Source: Exophiala sp. HKRS030 (taxonomy: Eukaryota > Ascomycota > Eurotiomycetes > Chaetothyriales > Herpotrichiellaceae). From it: 64,000 nucleotides of DNA. Location: contig JAHWDD010000001.1 of the NCBI GenBank assembly GCA_023897205.1, positions 7,564,001 to 7,628,000 of the forward strand. The letters are read 5' to 3'. Shown piece by piece: positions 9,817 through 21,567 of the stretch (position 1 is its first letter; the number at the start of each line of letters is the position of its first letter). The notes under the pieces were generated by a model. That model did no database searches, was not told the origin of the DNA, and saw only the letters and a list, made by a program, of their open reading frames with translations. Position numbers and translations under genes: made by a program.

Positions 9817-11273
9817 ATGTCCGCTCAAGCCTCGAAAAGCGCGGTCAGTTTTGATGCCATCATACAAGCAGGTGAGTTTGTCCAGCCGTTCAATAAAAAT
9901 ACTCTTCCTCCTGTCACATCCCCTGTTTCTCATGCTCGTCCAAATCGCTCCCAGTAGCTAACTCCTGCACAGATCGCAATCGGAGAAAACACGAAGCTTT
10001 AGCAAATGAAATCTTTGGTCGTACTAAGAACAACAAGTCCTCTGGCAACCATGCAAATAAACCTTCAAATCGCACCCCTGATCTTGCTAGCAGGATAACA
10101 AAACAGACAAAGGTATACAAATAGTCAATCCTAGGACACTGAAGGATATTCACGCGACTAACCAAGTCTCAGCGCTCGTCCTCGGTTGCCAGTACCGGAT
10201 CACCCAGGTCAAATCCATTCAATACTCCCTCGAGACCCTCGTCTACTAATCCTCGAAATGCCCGTCAAAACCGTGTAGCACAGGCGCTGAACAATCAACA
10301 AGTCAACATAGTCTCCTCTCAATCACAATCAGAATCCAAGGATCGTGGGCTGAGTATCAAAGGCAAGGCTGGTCCATTTGTGGTTGAGGCAAGCAACTTT
10401 GCGCGCGGTACCACCGTCGCTGATATTGAGTCTTCGTTACAACATGAGTTCCTGGATAGTAATGGCGCAAGTGGACTCATATCATGTCAGCTCACCCAAG
10501 TTACACCCTACGTTGTTGCAGAAATGATCTTTACGGAGAAAATTATCGCGGATAGGATCGTTTCAACTTACGACAAGCAAAAAGCCGATGGAAGGATACT
10601 CCATCTAAAACTGAAGCCTGTCGCAAGTTCAACAACAACGGTCACCGCTGTGAAACCAATTGAGCTCATACAATCGGATCCCAGTCCCCCGGCACCGGTC
10701 GCCTCTGCTGTCAATGATGACGCCATGGAGGATATCGAGATCGACCAACAGGCAGCCACAAGTGAAATTTATGACGCAAGAGAAGGACCTGATACAAGAG
10801 AGGTTGATACAGATGGCCAAGACGGACGCTACGGGCCTGGAGATGATGCGAGCAGCAGGAGGACTGAGGATTCTCGGCGAGACCGCGACCGTGACAGAAA
10901 TTATGACAGGGAGCGGGAACGTGATAGAGAGCGTGATGGTCCTCGAGAACGCGAAAGAGACCGAGATCGCGACCGAGAACGTGAGAGAGACCGAGATCGA
11001 TATGATAGTCGGGATGATCGAGACCGAACGTCTTCGTATCGACAAGATGTCCGCCAGCCATCATACAATTCCAGGACTTCACATTATGGTAACGGCGTTG
11101 GCGGAGTATCAGGACAATTCCCAAGTGCTGGAAGAGGCACGTATGGTGGCTACCGGGGTGGACCAAGTGGCGGGTTCGGAACTGATAATGTCAGAGGAGG
11201 TGGCCCACGACGAGGAGATCCAAGAGGAGGCGGCGGTGGCGGATATGGAGGAGGATATAGACGGGGTTACTAG
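9817..11273 (+). CDS. RRM-type RNA-binding protein with Arg-rich RGG tail
   Basis: Three exons are inferred: 9817-9871, 9973-10112 and 10173-11273, giving 431 residues. Intron 1 has a GTGAGT donor. Intron 2 has a GTATAC donor and a GACTAAC branch site; the acceptor at 10172 is preferred over the in-frame one at 10166, which is too close to the branch. The N-terminus reads MSAQASKSAVSFDAIIQADR and leads into a basic helix. An RRM-like domain follows at about 135-215 (GPFVVEASNFARGTTVADIESSL...). The C-terminal third is a long run of RDRDRE-type dipeptides (about 295-365), then Gly/Arg-rich repeats ending GGGYRRGY. This architecture suggests a nuclear mRNA-processing or mRNP factor. I cannot name an ortholog. 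Confidence 0.75.
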
Positions 11274-12521
11274 TATTGACCTTGTTGTCCACACTCTGCC
11301 GACATCTTGCTTTACAATTTCCCGATCTTCACCTGCCACCAATGTATCATGAATGATTTCTACATAGCTGAATTGTTGTACATCAAAAAACCTACATCGA
11401 AAAGAGGAACAATAAAATCAGTGTTTGAATCTGCTGTACCACGCCGAGCATACGGCCTAGAACCGAGGCCCTTCAACACTTGAATTTGTCGCGAAGGAGG
11501 GAGATACAATGACGTCCACGGCATTTACCGTAACTCACATACTGGGTAATCCACGCCCAGGTCTTGACGGAGAATGTCTAATATCTATGGACATTGAGTT
11601 TGAACCTTTGAAGGAGAATATGTATATGTACATATAACCCGACTCACAACCCACCAAGTCAATCAATCAATCGATCCCTCGATCGGTCAGTCGGTCATAC
11701 AGTCGGTCATTCAGTCAGTCAGTCAGTCAGTCAGTCAGTCAGTCAGTCAATCAGCCATTCCGTCGGTCGTGTATGTGTATGTAAATAGGTATGTGTCCAG
11801 ACCCACACCCACATCGTCCCTAATCCCCTTATTCTTCTCGATGTCGGCAAGTTGGCAGTTTCTCCCACGTAGTCTAAGTAGTCAGTCATTAGCTACCTAA
11901 CTAGGTAGATAGGTAGCTAGGTTTTCTCAGCCTGCCTGACTTCGTGGCCTTGTATTGCTCGGTGGATTGTAGATTGTCGATTGGCGATCGTGATCAGCAT
12001 TGGGGCGGTGAAGATGTGGGTAGGTCGGTTGGTGCGGGTGGTGGTGAGTGGAAGAAGCAGGGCGAACGGTGGTGTGTAGATGGGCTGCGTCTTCGAGCAA
12101 AGAATAGAGGATAAAGTGGAAGAATATAGGCCATGTAGAAGGTTGGTGGACATGACTGTCAGGAAACATCTATCTGAAGATAGATCCTGATAGATCCTGT
12201 CGCCAGTCGAGTCGCCACGGTCTGCATTGGTGTCATGTTTTGAACTCGGCCTGAATTATCATATGCTATCCAGTGTATGCATTGTCTGCAGTTAACCCTG
12301 GTTCATTGAAGACAGAACTACATATTGATTGAGCGTCGATGTTCGACATTCAACATCCAACGTCCAACAGCCAACGCCATCTAATTCATACACATTGCCC
12401 TGTCGCATATTTCCATTCCCAACCCAGTCCTGGGAAAGTGACCCTCATTATGAAACCCCAGTTCCCAGTACACCATACATACGGCTCGTCGATTAGGTCA
12501 TAATTTACACTGTGCCTCGAG
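11274..12521. other. Convergent intergenic region with simple repeats
   Basis: This 1.25 kb lies between the RRM and MOB1 stop codons. It contains a TCAG tetranucleotide array and a CTAG/GGTA-rich patch near 11893-11922. The short open frames here look accidental. Confidence 0.5.
11711..11749. repeat. (TCAG)n microsatellite
   Basis: About nine perfect copies of the tetranucleotide, with degenerate copies (tcggtca, tcaatca) for a further 60 bases on the left. Confidence 0.9.
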
Positions 12522-13553
12522 CTAATCGCTCTTCAACATGCTGTCGACAAGATCTCCAAGTGGACCCCAGTAATCTTTGCCGCCACCTTTCTCCAGTCCG
12601 TGCTCGTCAATAAACAGCACATAATGTTTGAAACTGGTGTTCAAATGTGGTTCCAATCCAAGATGAACAATTACTGCGTAATGGTGACAGTATATATGCG
12701 CATATACTCGATACATGCGTTTGAAGAGTTGTCGTACGGTGGATGGAAAGTGCTTGGGAAAGGGAACGCCAATTCGACTTGGAAATGTGGACTCGTTGTC
12801 GATGTTGCTTTGCACCCAACTCATGAGGTGTTCAATGTACTCTGGGGCAGCCATTTTGGTTGGCTTAGGGAATCCACTGGCGGCGTCTTGCCAGAGATAC
12901 TCGAATCTAGATTTTCAACCAGTCAGATGAGGTTTTGGATCGAGAGTGGTCTCACCTACTCATCTGTAGCCTTCATTTCGGGACATGTTTGTGGGGAACA
13001 AAACTCGGTAATGGAGCCATAGAGGAGGTTGATCTGGTTGTAAAAGTCGACCACTGTACAATCGAATTTGTCAGAATCAAGGCACGAGTAATTGTTGTGC
13101 TTTGATAGGATTACCATTGACAGCCAACCACTCGTTCAAATCCTCCCCTTCTGGCAGCTTGACGGCTTTCCTTAAACTTCCACTGCCCAATGTAGCTTCG
13201 GCAAACTGTCTCAATTGATAACTTGTGGTTCCTTTGGTTGCATTGCGTGGTTTGAATTGACCTCGCGTGCGGGCATTGCTAGAAGGTGAAGAGATGTCAA
13301 CACATTGTTTCGTTTTGGGTCGTGGTGAAGGAGAGCTTTTCAGAGCGGACTCAAGGAGAAGTTGGGCTGAACGAGATGCGGGAGAAGATAGATCGCAGGA
13401 TCGAGTGGGAGGCTCGGGCGTTTCTAGGAATGTATAGGTATTGATGGTGACGCATGAAGAAGATTGTTTTAGGGTACAGTGCGGTGGCAGTGCCTGATGA
13501 GAAGGGGAAGAAGGTAAGAATGGTACGAACATTGTGGTCAATAGCGAGGCCAT
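12522..13553 (-). CDS. MOB1: MOB1, kinase activator of the mitotic exit/septation network
   Basis: Mob1 binds and activates NDR/LATS kinases (Dbf2/Sid2) in mitotic exit and septation. Four exons are inferred: 13553-13531, 13278-13115, 13053-12960 and 12906-12522, giving 221 residues. The core is strongly conserved: [57 protein letters not shown] and HIYCHH, including the Cys2-His2 zinc ligands. The C-terminus is [17 protein letters not shown]. Intron 1 (252 bases) has an unusual GTTCGT donor but correct phase, and joins MASLLTT to NARTRGQFK. Introns 2 and 3 have GTAATC and GTAGGT donors. Without intron 1 the frame runs through a Ser/Pro-rich stretch that does not look like Mob1. Confidence 0.92.
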
Positions 13554-14556
13554 GAATGGCAAACTCGACCGAAGTTAGTCAAGAGGAGATGGAGAGGGAT
13601 TGTTGCAGATTTGTAGCGAGGTTCGTGACGACGGTTTGATTTGGTGGCTGCAATGGTGGTGAAGATAATTCTGGTAGTAGCAGAGTGATGCTCAGTCTAC
13701 GTCTGGTCAAGACATTCCAATCAGTCAGTCAATAATCCCAAACAATATGATTTGATGGTCAAAGTGTGGCAGCAACAGTGCTCAGGTGTGGTGGTCTGTC
13801 ACTCACAACAACCAATACTTCGGTTCGTGGACGTGGACGTGGATGTGGGAGGTTCAACAGGATATTCTGGTAGTATTGGAAAAGAGAGTGAAGATCGTCA
13901 AAGGAGGGGGAATGCGTCGGGCAACAATGGGTAGTTAAGGAGTAGAGGGAACACACTTGTCTTCGAGTTTTGGAAGCAGGAAAGTAATGAAGCCGGAAAT
14001 GCAATTCACATGAAAAGCCTGGGACTGAAAACCAGACGACCGTGGAGAACTAAGGACCCACAGTGTCACTGTCACTGGCTTTGCTGTAAACGACCTCGCG
14101 GGTGTTGCAGGTGTCGCCGGCGCCGCAGGTGCGAGTTGGAGTGGCAATGCCTCTACCACCCCGCCAAGTCGTTGTCATGGTAACACGAAAACACCACAAA
14201 CGACACCACGTGACCCACATCAAACAGATACCCGTCTTCACAGGCCATTGTCGTGCACGACACATACATACGACATGAACTTTAGTAAAGATCCAATGGA
14301 ACATAGTCAGAAGTAACTTCTTGGAGCATTCTCAATCGCTAACACAGTTGTCGTGTAAAAGGGTATCTCTCACAAGTTGTTCTCTCAACTTGTGTTACTA
14401 TCGAGTACAAGCAACACCAAAGCTCAAGCGCAGCGACTCCGTCGGCGCGAGCACGTCCCACGCCCCACGTCCCATGAGCCATCTTTCCTACATTTGCCTC
14501 AACGCACATGTCACTTTTCAGTCCCCGTGCCCGAAAATTCATCCCCGGACCTTCAA
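13554..14556. other. Intergenic, MOB1 promoter and malic enzyme 3' region
   Basis: About 1 kb. A few short frames are present but none resembles a known protein. CTC/GTGG-rich patches near 13640-13850 look like promoter or leader sequence of MOB1. Confidence 0.45.
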
Positions 14557-16432
14557 TCACAATCGAGGAGAAGTAGTATTGAACTCTTGGACAATATCCC
14601 GGAGTTCATCCTCCAACTCTTGGGTCTCCTTGTGAGGATCATACATCTTCTCCTTGATCCATGCCTCAAGCTTGGCATCGTCTAGATCACGAAGATGATG
14701 AATTCGATCGACATTGTCCTTTTGTGCAGCACGAATCACATACAGTGCCACACGTGCGCTCACATCTCGGATTCGAGTAATGGCTGGGTATAAGAGTGCC
14801 TTGTCTTTCTCCTCTTCTGTGATCATAGTAGGTAGTGCTTCACCAGATGCATAGATCATATTTGATGTCACTTGCACCGCCTTGCAGAGAATCGTGCCCA
14901 ACCCGATCCCAGGGAATACATACATGTTGTTCCCCTGGCCCGGATGATAGGTTTTGTTCTTGTAAGTGACCGGGTGGAAGGGTGAGCCAGAGGCAAAGAG
15001 TGCTCGTCCATCCGTATTGGTGATAGCTTCCTCAAAGGTGCATTCTGACTTGGAAGATGGATTCGAGAGTGGGAAGATGATTGGGTGTTTGTTCCATTGA
15101 CCCATCTTTTGGAGAAGTTCTGGGGTAAAAGCCCCACCAATTGTACTCAGACCCATAATAATTGTTGGCTTGACGTAGTCCATGACTTCTTCCAGAGTCT
15201 TGAATTGTTGACCGTTGTTGTCATTTCGAGAAAAGTAAATTTTGTGCTCAGCAAGCTTGTCACCTCGATCTGAAGTGACTAAACCTTTACTGTCAACGAG
15301 CCAGAAACAATTCTTGGCTTCTTCTTCGGTGAGACCTTCATGTACAAAGTAGTCGACGATCTGTTTGGCAACACCAACCCCGGCGGAACCTGAACCCAAG
15401 AAGACGGCTCGGTGATCGCGGGAGCAGTCTCGGACTGCTTGACGGCACCAATAATGCCACCCATGATGACAGCACCAGTACCTTGGATGTCATCATTGAA
15501 CATGGCATAGTCGTGGCGGTAGCGCTCTAGGGAGGGGAAAGGATTCTTCCAATCTTCGAATTGAATGACAATGTCTGGCCATCGTTCTTTGAGTGCGGCC
15601 ATGAGTTCGTCCAAGAATTCTATCTCTTCTTCGGCAGTGACTTTGCCACGGCGGCTACCCATGTACAGAGGGTCGTTGAGAAGGGCTTGGTTACTAGTTC
15701 CCAGATCGACAGTCAAGGGAAGTGTGCCTTCAGGTCGGATACCAGCGCAGCCGGTGTATAGAGCGAGTTTTCCGATGGGAATACCCATGCCACCAACGCC
15801 GAGATCACCTAGACCGAGGATTCTCGAGCCGTCGGTGATGACGGTGATGTCGACACTGTTTTGTGGCCAATTTTGGATGATGGAAGCGAGGTGGCCTCGA
15901 TCGTCGAAACTGAGGTACATGCCCTCGGGCTGTTGGTAGATTTCTGACCATCTCTGGCACGCCTCTCCGACGGTGGGAGTATAGACGAGGGGAGTCAACT
16001 CTGTGAAGTGATCTGTCAAGAGTCTGTAGAACAGATGGACATTGTTGTATCTCAGTGTGCTCAAGTAGAGAAATCTTTCAATGTCGGTGGCTTTGAGAGC
16101 AAGTTGAGCAAGACATCTCTTCTTCTGGACTTCATAGCTTTCAGCCCGAGGAGGAGTCAGTCCATAGGTCTGCAGGTACTTCCGTACAGGGACGGAGAGT
16201 GAGGTGTCGTAATGAGCAGATCGGTTGGGGACATGAGCAGTAGCATGAGTGTGCTTGGGCCGGGGTGGTGAGGACTTTGGATGCTGGGACTGACTATGGA
16301 GCCAAGGTTGCCAGCATGTTGAGCAATGGGAGCTTGGGTAGAAGAAGTGGTAGACATGTTGAGGGAATGGAGACGGGTGAGGGAGATGAGGTTGGACCTC
16401 AACTTGGGAAAAGAGGTGGTTTTGTACAGCAT
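14557..16432 (-). CDS. Malic enzyme, NAD(P)-dependent, mitochondrial (two frame breaks)
   Basis: Oxidatively decarboxylates malate to pyruvate. The N-terminus MLYKTTSFPKLRSNLISL is basic and hydroxylated, like a mitochondrial presequence. Conserved blocks are YTPTVGEACQRW, TDGSRILGLGDLGVGGMGIPIGK, FNDDIQGTGAV (metal and substrate) and the Rossmann GSGSAGVGVAKQ from residue 346, ending IVQEFN. The gene is read in three frames. One base is missing at about 16262-16265 (GGGG on plus), between the leader and HATAHVPNRSAHYD. A second is missing at 15420-15422 (GGG on plus), between GAVKQSETAP and AVFLGSGSAG. Both are in C runs on the coding strand and no intron fits. Adding the two bases gives 625 residues. 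NAD versus NADP preference is not decided here. The enzyme core is beyond doubt. Confidence 0.9.
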
Positions 16433-17250
16433 AAGTAGTGTCTAATGTAGGAACGGTGGTGGAGGGTCGAAAAGGTGTGGAGGATGTCACTCCCGACAAA
16501 GGGTGGAGGGATAGGGTAGCGATGGTACTGGACGTAATCCGTACTGGACCAGTGGACCGTTGCTAAGTCCGCTGGTGGTCCGCTCGCAGTGGTGGTGGTA
16601 GTGGTAATGCACCAGAAAGAAAACAATGGCTGTCGCACGACTAACCGATTGCTCACAATAGCCGGTGGCTCAACCCAATGGAGCGAAAAAAGGATTGCCG
16701 AAGTGGCCGGAACGAAAAGAGGAAACGGGAATCGAGGGTAGGAGAGTAGGACGCGAGTTCTAGGGATCCAGCTTGCGCTGAGCCAAAGTCGAGAATATAG
16801 AAATGAGTCAATGGGGTCAAAAGGAGGATGAGGGCACGAAGAGAAACCGGGTGAGACGATGAAGAAACAAGAGTGGACACTGATGATGAGAATGGAGAAT
16901 GGGAATTGAGGGTCAAGGAGTCAGTCAGGGGGGATTGATTTTTTGTTCTTTTCTTTTGAAGTCACTGGAACCATGTGCTCTGATGGCGATGGTGATGGTG
17001 ATGGTGGTGGCTCATTAATAGTCCAAAGATCAACATTGCCAACTTGAGTTCCTGCAAAACGAAAGCCCGTGCAGATTGACATTGACATTGGATTGTTGGA
17101 TTTTGACGAGTTCAACTTTTTTTTTTGGAACGCGTACGGCATCCGTGGTGCAAAGGCGTGAGGGGAAACCAGGGAAAAGTAGACGGAGTCATCATTTTAC
17201 GAAGCTCAGCAGCCAATCAAAGAAACGTTGAGGCATCAAGGGCATAATAA

Positions 17251-17290
17251 TTGACAAGGGACGACAAGGGACGACAAGGGACGACAAGGG
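17251..17290. repeat. 10-bp tandem repeat (acgacaaggg)
   Basis: Three perfect copies of the decamer are preceded by one imperfect copy. Confidence 0.9.
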
Positions 17291-17344
17291 TAGCAATCGT
17301 CTGACAAGCTGGTGAGATGCGGAGAGCCACCGCCAGTGACGGCG

Positions 17345-17383
17345 TAGGGCCTAGGGCCTAGGGCCTAGAGCCTAGAGCCTAGA
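17345..17383. repeat. 7-bp tandem repeat (gggccta / gagccta)
   Basis: About five copies of a heptamer that drifts from gggccta to gagccta along the array. Confidence 0.85.
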
Positions 17384-18483
17384 ACGTTGAAGCCGGAAAG
17401 ATCCCTAGAAACAAGCAGATAGTGCCCTTGGGTGCCTAGGAAGAGCATTGAACAACACCGAAGAGCTCGTGGCTCTCAGCTTTCGGAGGCCACCTGAGAC
17501 TAAGGGTAGCGGGAGAACTGAGGGACTGCAGGGTACATGCAAGGGACCTTGACAAGCCCAATAAGACCCGCCCCTCGGCCCCCCTCACCCCTTTGACCCT
17601 GTGCCCTTCTAACTAATAACCACATAGGTACCTCGTGTGCTCGTGTCCCTCTAACTAAAGGGTGCCTAGCCCCCATGCCAAAAAGTTAAGACATGGCGTT
17701 GACAAGGACTCTAAATCCAGTTCCCGTCTACACGCGCGTGGCTTCCTGAATCCTGTCTGATCTGCTCAGCGCATTTCCGGCTCTCGGAATTGGCCCCATT
17801 TCCGCTCCCTCGCCTACAGGCTGTAGGCTGCAGCTACAGGCCATGGTCCCTGGAAATAATAACAAGCTCAAACATCAAAGTCCTCATGTCGGTTCTTGAA
17901 AAGCACTCGCGGGTGTCAGGAGTCAGGTGCCAGGTCTGGACAAACTCTCGCCTGATGCCCATTATTCCGGGACAAGGGAACGCCGGATTTCGCGAGGGGG
18001 TCTTTCTTTTCTTCGACCAGGCTCCGAGGGCACACGAAGTCAAGAAATGTGTTTACTGCACAATAATAAATCGTACAGTAGACCCTTCGTACCCAGGAAG
18101 ATAACGCCTGGCCGCCTGTTGCAGCTTGGGCCGAGGTGCCATTATTTCGGTTGTGACAAAAGGCATAAATAGATCCGTGGTTGGGCTCCAAGGGCTTGTT
18201 CCAAGGTTAAGGAAGCCACCGAGTCTCAGGCCATGCCTATAATTTGTGATATGCACGCCTTACGGGTATACTCCGTAGAGTCTCTGTGGACGAAGTCTGT
18301 ATCACTCATCATCCGGTTAATAGGGACTTGCCTAGGTAACTAGACCCCCATCACTATTACTTACGCTAAGTAGGTAATTATGATTCAACAAGTACGCACG
18401 GCTGGGCTAAAGGCGCCCTCGGCCGCTACTTCCTTCGCCTAGTCACTTTAAGCGTGTCTAGGACTCGAATTAAGCAGACTAGA

Positions 18484-18513
18484 TACCTAGGTACCTACTA
18501 GGTACCTACTAGG
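18484..18513. repeat. Palindromic CTAGGTACC array
   Basis: tacctaggtacctactagg units repeat in tandem and are near-palindromic. Similar CTAGG/GGTACC words recur at about 11893, 20735, 21015-21045 and 48520. Confidence 0.7.
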
Positions 18514-20017
18514 CTGTCGAGGCTCGGTGCCCGGGCATTTGGATCCCGTTGGACCCTCGTAGTCTCATCATGCCTCGTCAACAATCCACGCACTTCGGGT
18601 CACCTCACCACGAACGGATCGCTCCTTCCACCTCATGCCTCATACCTTCCACCTCATCACTTGTTTATCAACTTACAAGGCTGTCATCCGCCATAGATCT
18701 ATCTCACCCAATATCTACACCGCTTTCTGTTTTCATCTACACCGACACCACAACAGTCAACAATCAATGCAAGCCCTTGCCCATCCCTTGCCCAATTCCC
18801 GTCTGTTCTATGCACTGGACTTTTCACGAGAAAGCGGTGTAAACTCAAGTTTCCATCAATCCCCAGACTTTTTCTTGCCATCCAATTCTTCCCGAATTTC
18901 CGAGTCGTGTGACCACTATCACTGAACGCCAACTACCAAGTATGGAGTACTACTTACCTCTTCCCCGACGCTTGGTCCATCTTCACCAAGAGAAATAGAC
19001 CAATACGTCAAACCCGCATGAACTTTTTGCCAGCATCCAAACGCAGATCACACGAGTTGCAAGCACATGTCCCAGATATGCCAACACAACGGGCACTCGA
19101 CGAAAACAAAAAACCATGCACTACTACTACTGGTCTCACGTCTGCACGGTACTCCAAGGTCTCCATTATCGTGAACCTCGTTCTGAACCTTTTCCAATTA
19201 TCTTCCTCAACCACGGACCTTCCACCTCGTCTTAGGTCCTCCGTGTTTGCTTGCGGTGATCACTGATCAAAAATAGTCCTCACACCGACCGACGGTCCAT
19301 CCAACGTTTCTGCATGGGTGTAAACAAGCTGGCTTCTCTCCGTCCTAGCTTCTCCGGCTCCCTCCGCAATTTTGGCCTCCCCGCTCTGTCGGCCCCGTTG
19401 GCCCCAAGCCCTATGCCCCAGCCCGGACCTGCTGGAAGAGGCTGAAGTCTGACAGTGACTGTGCAGTAAGTTCCGGGAAGAGAAGAAATACGAGAACAAA
19501 GGTAAGCGAAATGCGGAGAACAAACCATCGCTGGCCTGGGTGAGAACGAGCACGAGTCACGAGAACAAAGCGTCGGAAAGCCGACCGGCGTGGTAAGCGG
19601 ACGAACCAAGGTAGATATGTCCCCCGTATTTCGTATAATGGACGCACAGAGAGATCACAAGGATTAATTGTAAGTTCTTTATAGCTACAAGATCTTTTCT
19701 CATGACTCAAGAGGCTCTAAGCCGCCCGAATGCCCTTGGAGTTGTAGACTCATCTGTTGGAACTTGAAGATGTGAGGGTCACGTGTTGCTGTTGAGATAG
19801 AGTCGCGCATCAATACAGCTTACCGTTGTGCCGACAGTGGCCGACCAACTAGTTCAATGAATCAATCCCTCTTTGTCTAGAGTGAGTTCCTGCTGGTTGC
19901 CAGCCAGCCTGTAAGTCAATTAATCAACGTCATCTACCCAAATAAGTATTCCGTATACCTCGCTGTACATGCTCACGGAAGTAAACCTGCGTGCCATTTG
20001 TCGCCTGGCTTACGTTT

Positions 20018-20129
20018 CATGGCCTCATGGTTTCATGGCCTCATGGTTTCATGGCCTCATGGTTTCATGGCCTCATGGTTTCATGGCCTCATGGTTTCAT
20101 GGCCTCATGGTTTCATGGTTTCATGGTTT
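20018..20129. repeat. 16-bp minisatellite (catggcctcatggttt)
   Basis: Six copies of the 16-mer in perfect tandem are followed by two copies of the half unit catggttt. The unit itself is built from two related 8-mers. Confidence 0.95.
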
Positions 20130-20584
20130 CATCGAGACACAAGGCTGCAACAATGAAAATAAAACCAGGCACTGGCCCCACCACCATGCTCAGTTTTCAA
20201 ACTCCACCTAACATTCCTGAAGCTGTTACAGTCAGTATTTAGTAGTTCGTAGACCAGCCAAATACTGTACATTAATCAACGCAAGCTCATCATGGAACCG
20301 CGGACATTTCGCGTTCCGGACCGTTGAAACTCGCGCATCTGGATCCCAGGGTCTCCAGGAGGGCCCAACATGGATCCATCAATCGATTCAACGATTAAGG
20401 GCTTCCTTCCTAGAAGACGATGATGAAGAAGCGAAAGAACAACAAAAAAGAAACATCTCTCTCGAGTCCTCAGGGCTGATTTCGAAATCACAGTATCATC
20501 TGGGTCCTGTTGCCAGTCTTGGCCCCTGGGACCGAGAAGCCGTTTGAAACCCATGTGTTCGATAGGTATGTAAACAGAGTCCAT

Positions 20585-20616
<32 letters not shown>
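20585..20616. repeat. (CCAG)8 microsatellite
   Basis: Eight perfect copies of the tetranucleotide. Confidence 0.95.
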
Positions 20617-20906
20617 TACAGTATGTATATGTAGATGGTCCATGTCCACGTTCGTGCCCCACATATTCTCCCTTCCACTGTAAGTACCGCGTCCTGCATG
20701 AACCGAGTACATATGTACCTACGGAGTACAGTACCTAGTTAGGTAGTTAGCAAGTACTCAGCAGGAGTCCTCCGTACCGAGTATTCCGTACCGAGCACCG
20801 AATACCCGAGGAGTCCAGCCTTGGGGCATGGGCCAGGGCGAGGGTAATGTTTCATTATATTCTGATTCTGAAACTTCGGTTTGAGCATTGTCAAACTCAT
20901 CGCCGA

Positions 20907-20930
20907 TCACGTGTCACGTGTCACGTGTCA
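20907..20930. repeat. 7-bp tandem repeat containing CACGTG E-boxes
   Basis: Three copies of tcacgtg stand head to tail, each holding a CACGTG core that bHLH factors such as Cbf1 recognise. Whether it is functional is unknown. Confidence 0.8.
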
Positions 20931-21567
20931 GGAGCCGCGACCCACGACTCACGACTCGCGAACGAGGAAGTAGTTAGACGTGGCTCACGGCCTGTCCGGC
21001 AAGCTATCTTACCTACCTAGGCATGTACAGTACCTAGGTAGGTACGTGGAGCCTTGCCTTATCTGTCTATCTGGTGTAAGGATATCGACATCACTGTTTT
21101 CTCCATCCCAAGCGCAGCCTCATAAACATGCGGCCCCCTCTTGTCTAAGCGTCATGGCCATATGCTGTGTCGTCTGACTTCCCGGCATTCGTGGTTCGGA
21201 GAAAAAGAAAAGGAAGGGAGATAGATGGACGTCGTATCAGAGAGCTTCCAATTTCACCTGCCGGTCTTTTCATGGACGTGGTCATGGTCATGGTCATGAT
21301 CATAGTCTCCAGCCTCGAATTCTATGGCAGCAAGATCATGTTTCACCGAGATACGCCTACGCCACAAGCCAGCCGCTGCCTTTTATCCTCCATAGTCAGA
21401 TACTTTTTGCTCAACCACTCCAAAAGGTCCGGTCCCGCCAGAATATGACCATAAAACCCAGAATTTACTCAGCCCGTTGTTCCATGATGCCAATCACGTA
21501 TGCCTTTCATCGTGGCATCACCCTCATGAGGTTTTGCATTCTTCCACAGTCTACCTGTTGGGCAATT

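Larger units (their letters stand above)
16433..21567. other. Gene-poor 5.1 kb region rich in short repeats
   Basis: No protein-coding gene can be supported. Short frames have no recognisable domain, and some are only translations of tandem repeats. The region holds at least six short tandem arrays (listed separately), frequent CTAGG/GGTACC patches and several TACGGAGTA-like palindromes. I found no reverse transcriptase, integrase or transposase motif and no long terminal repeats. The left end carries the malic enzyme promoter. Confidence 0.55.

Noticed and set aside
17251..17383. CRISPR-like tandem repeats
   Set aside because: Units are 7-10 bases without unique spacers, in a eukaryotic genome; they are simple tandem repeats.
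18549..18925. Overlapping plus-strand frames of about 97 codons
   Set aside because: Low-complexity His/Ser/Pro composition with no start context, no homologous pattern and no neighbouring exon.
19969..20242. Two overlapping open frames rich in MASWFHGLMVSW
   Set aside because: They are translations of the 16-bp minisatellite, open only because the unit lacks stops.
20488..20712. Open frames with LAGWLAGWLAGW on minus
   Set aside because: They are translations of the (CCAG)8 microsatellite.
16433..21567. Possible transposon in the gene-poor interval
   Set aside because: No reverse transcriptase, integrase or transposase motif, no long terminal or terminal inverted repeats and no target-site duplication could be found by eye.
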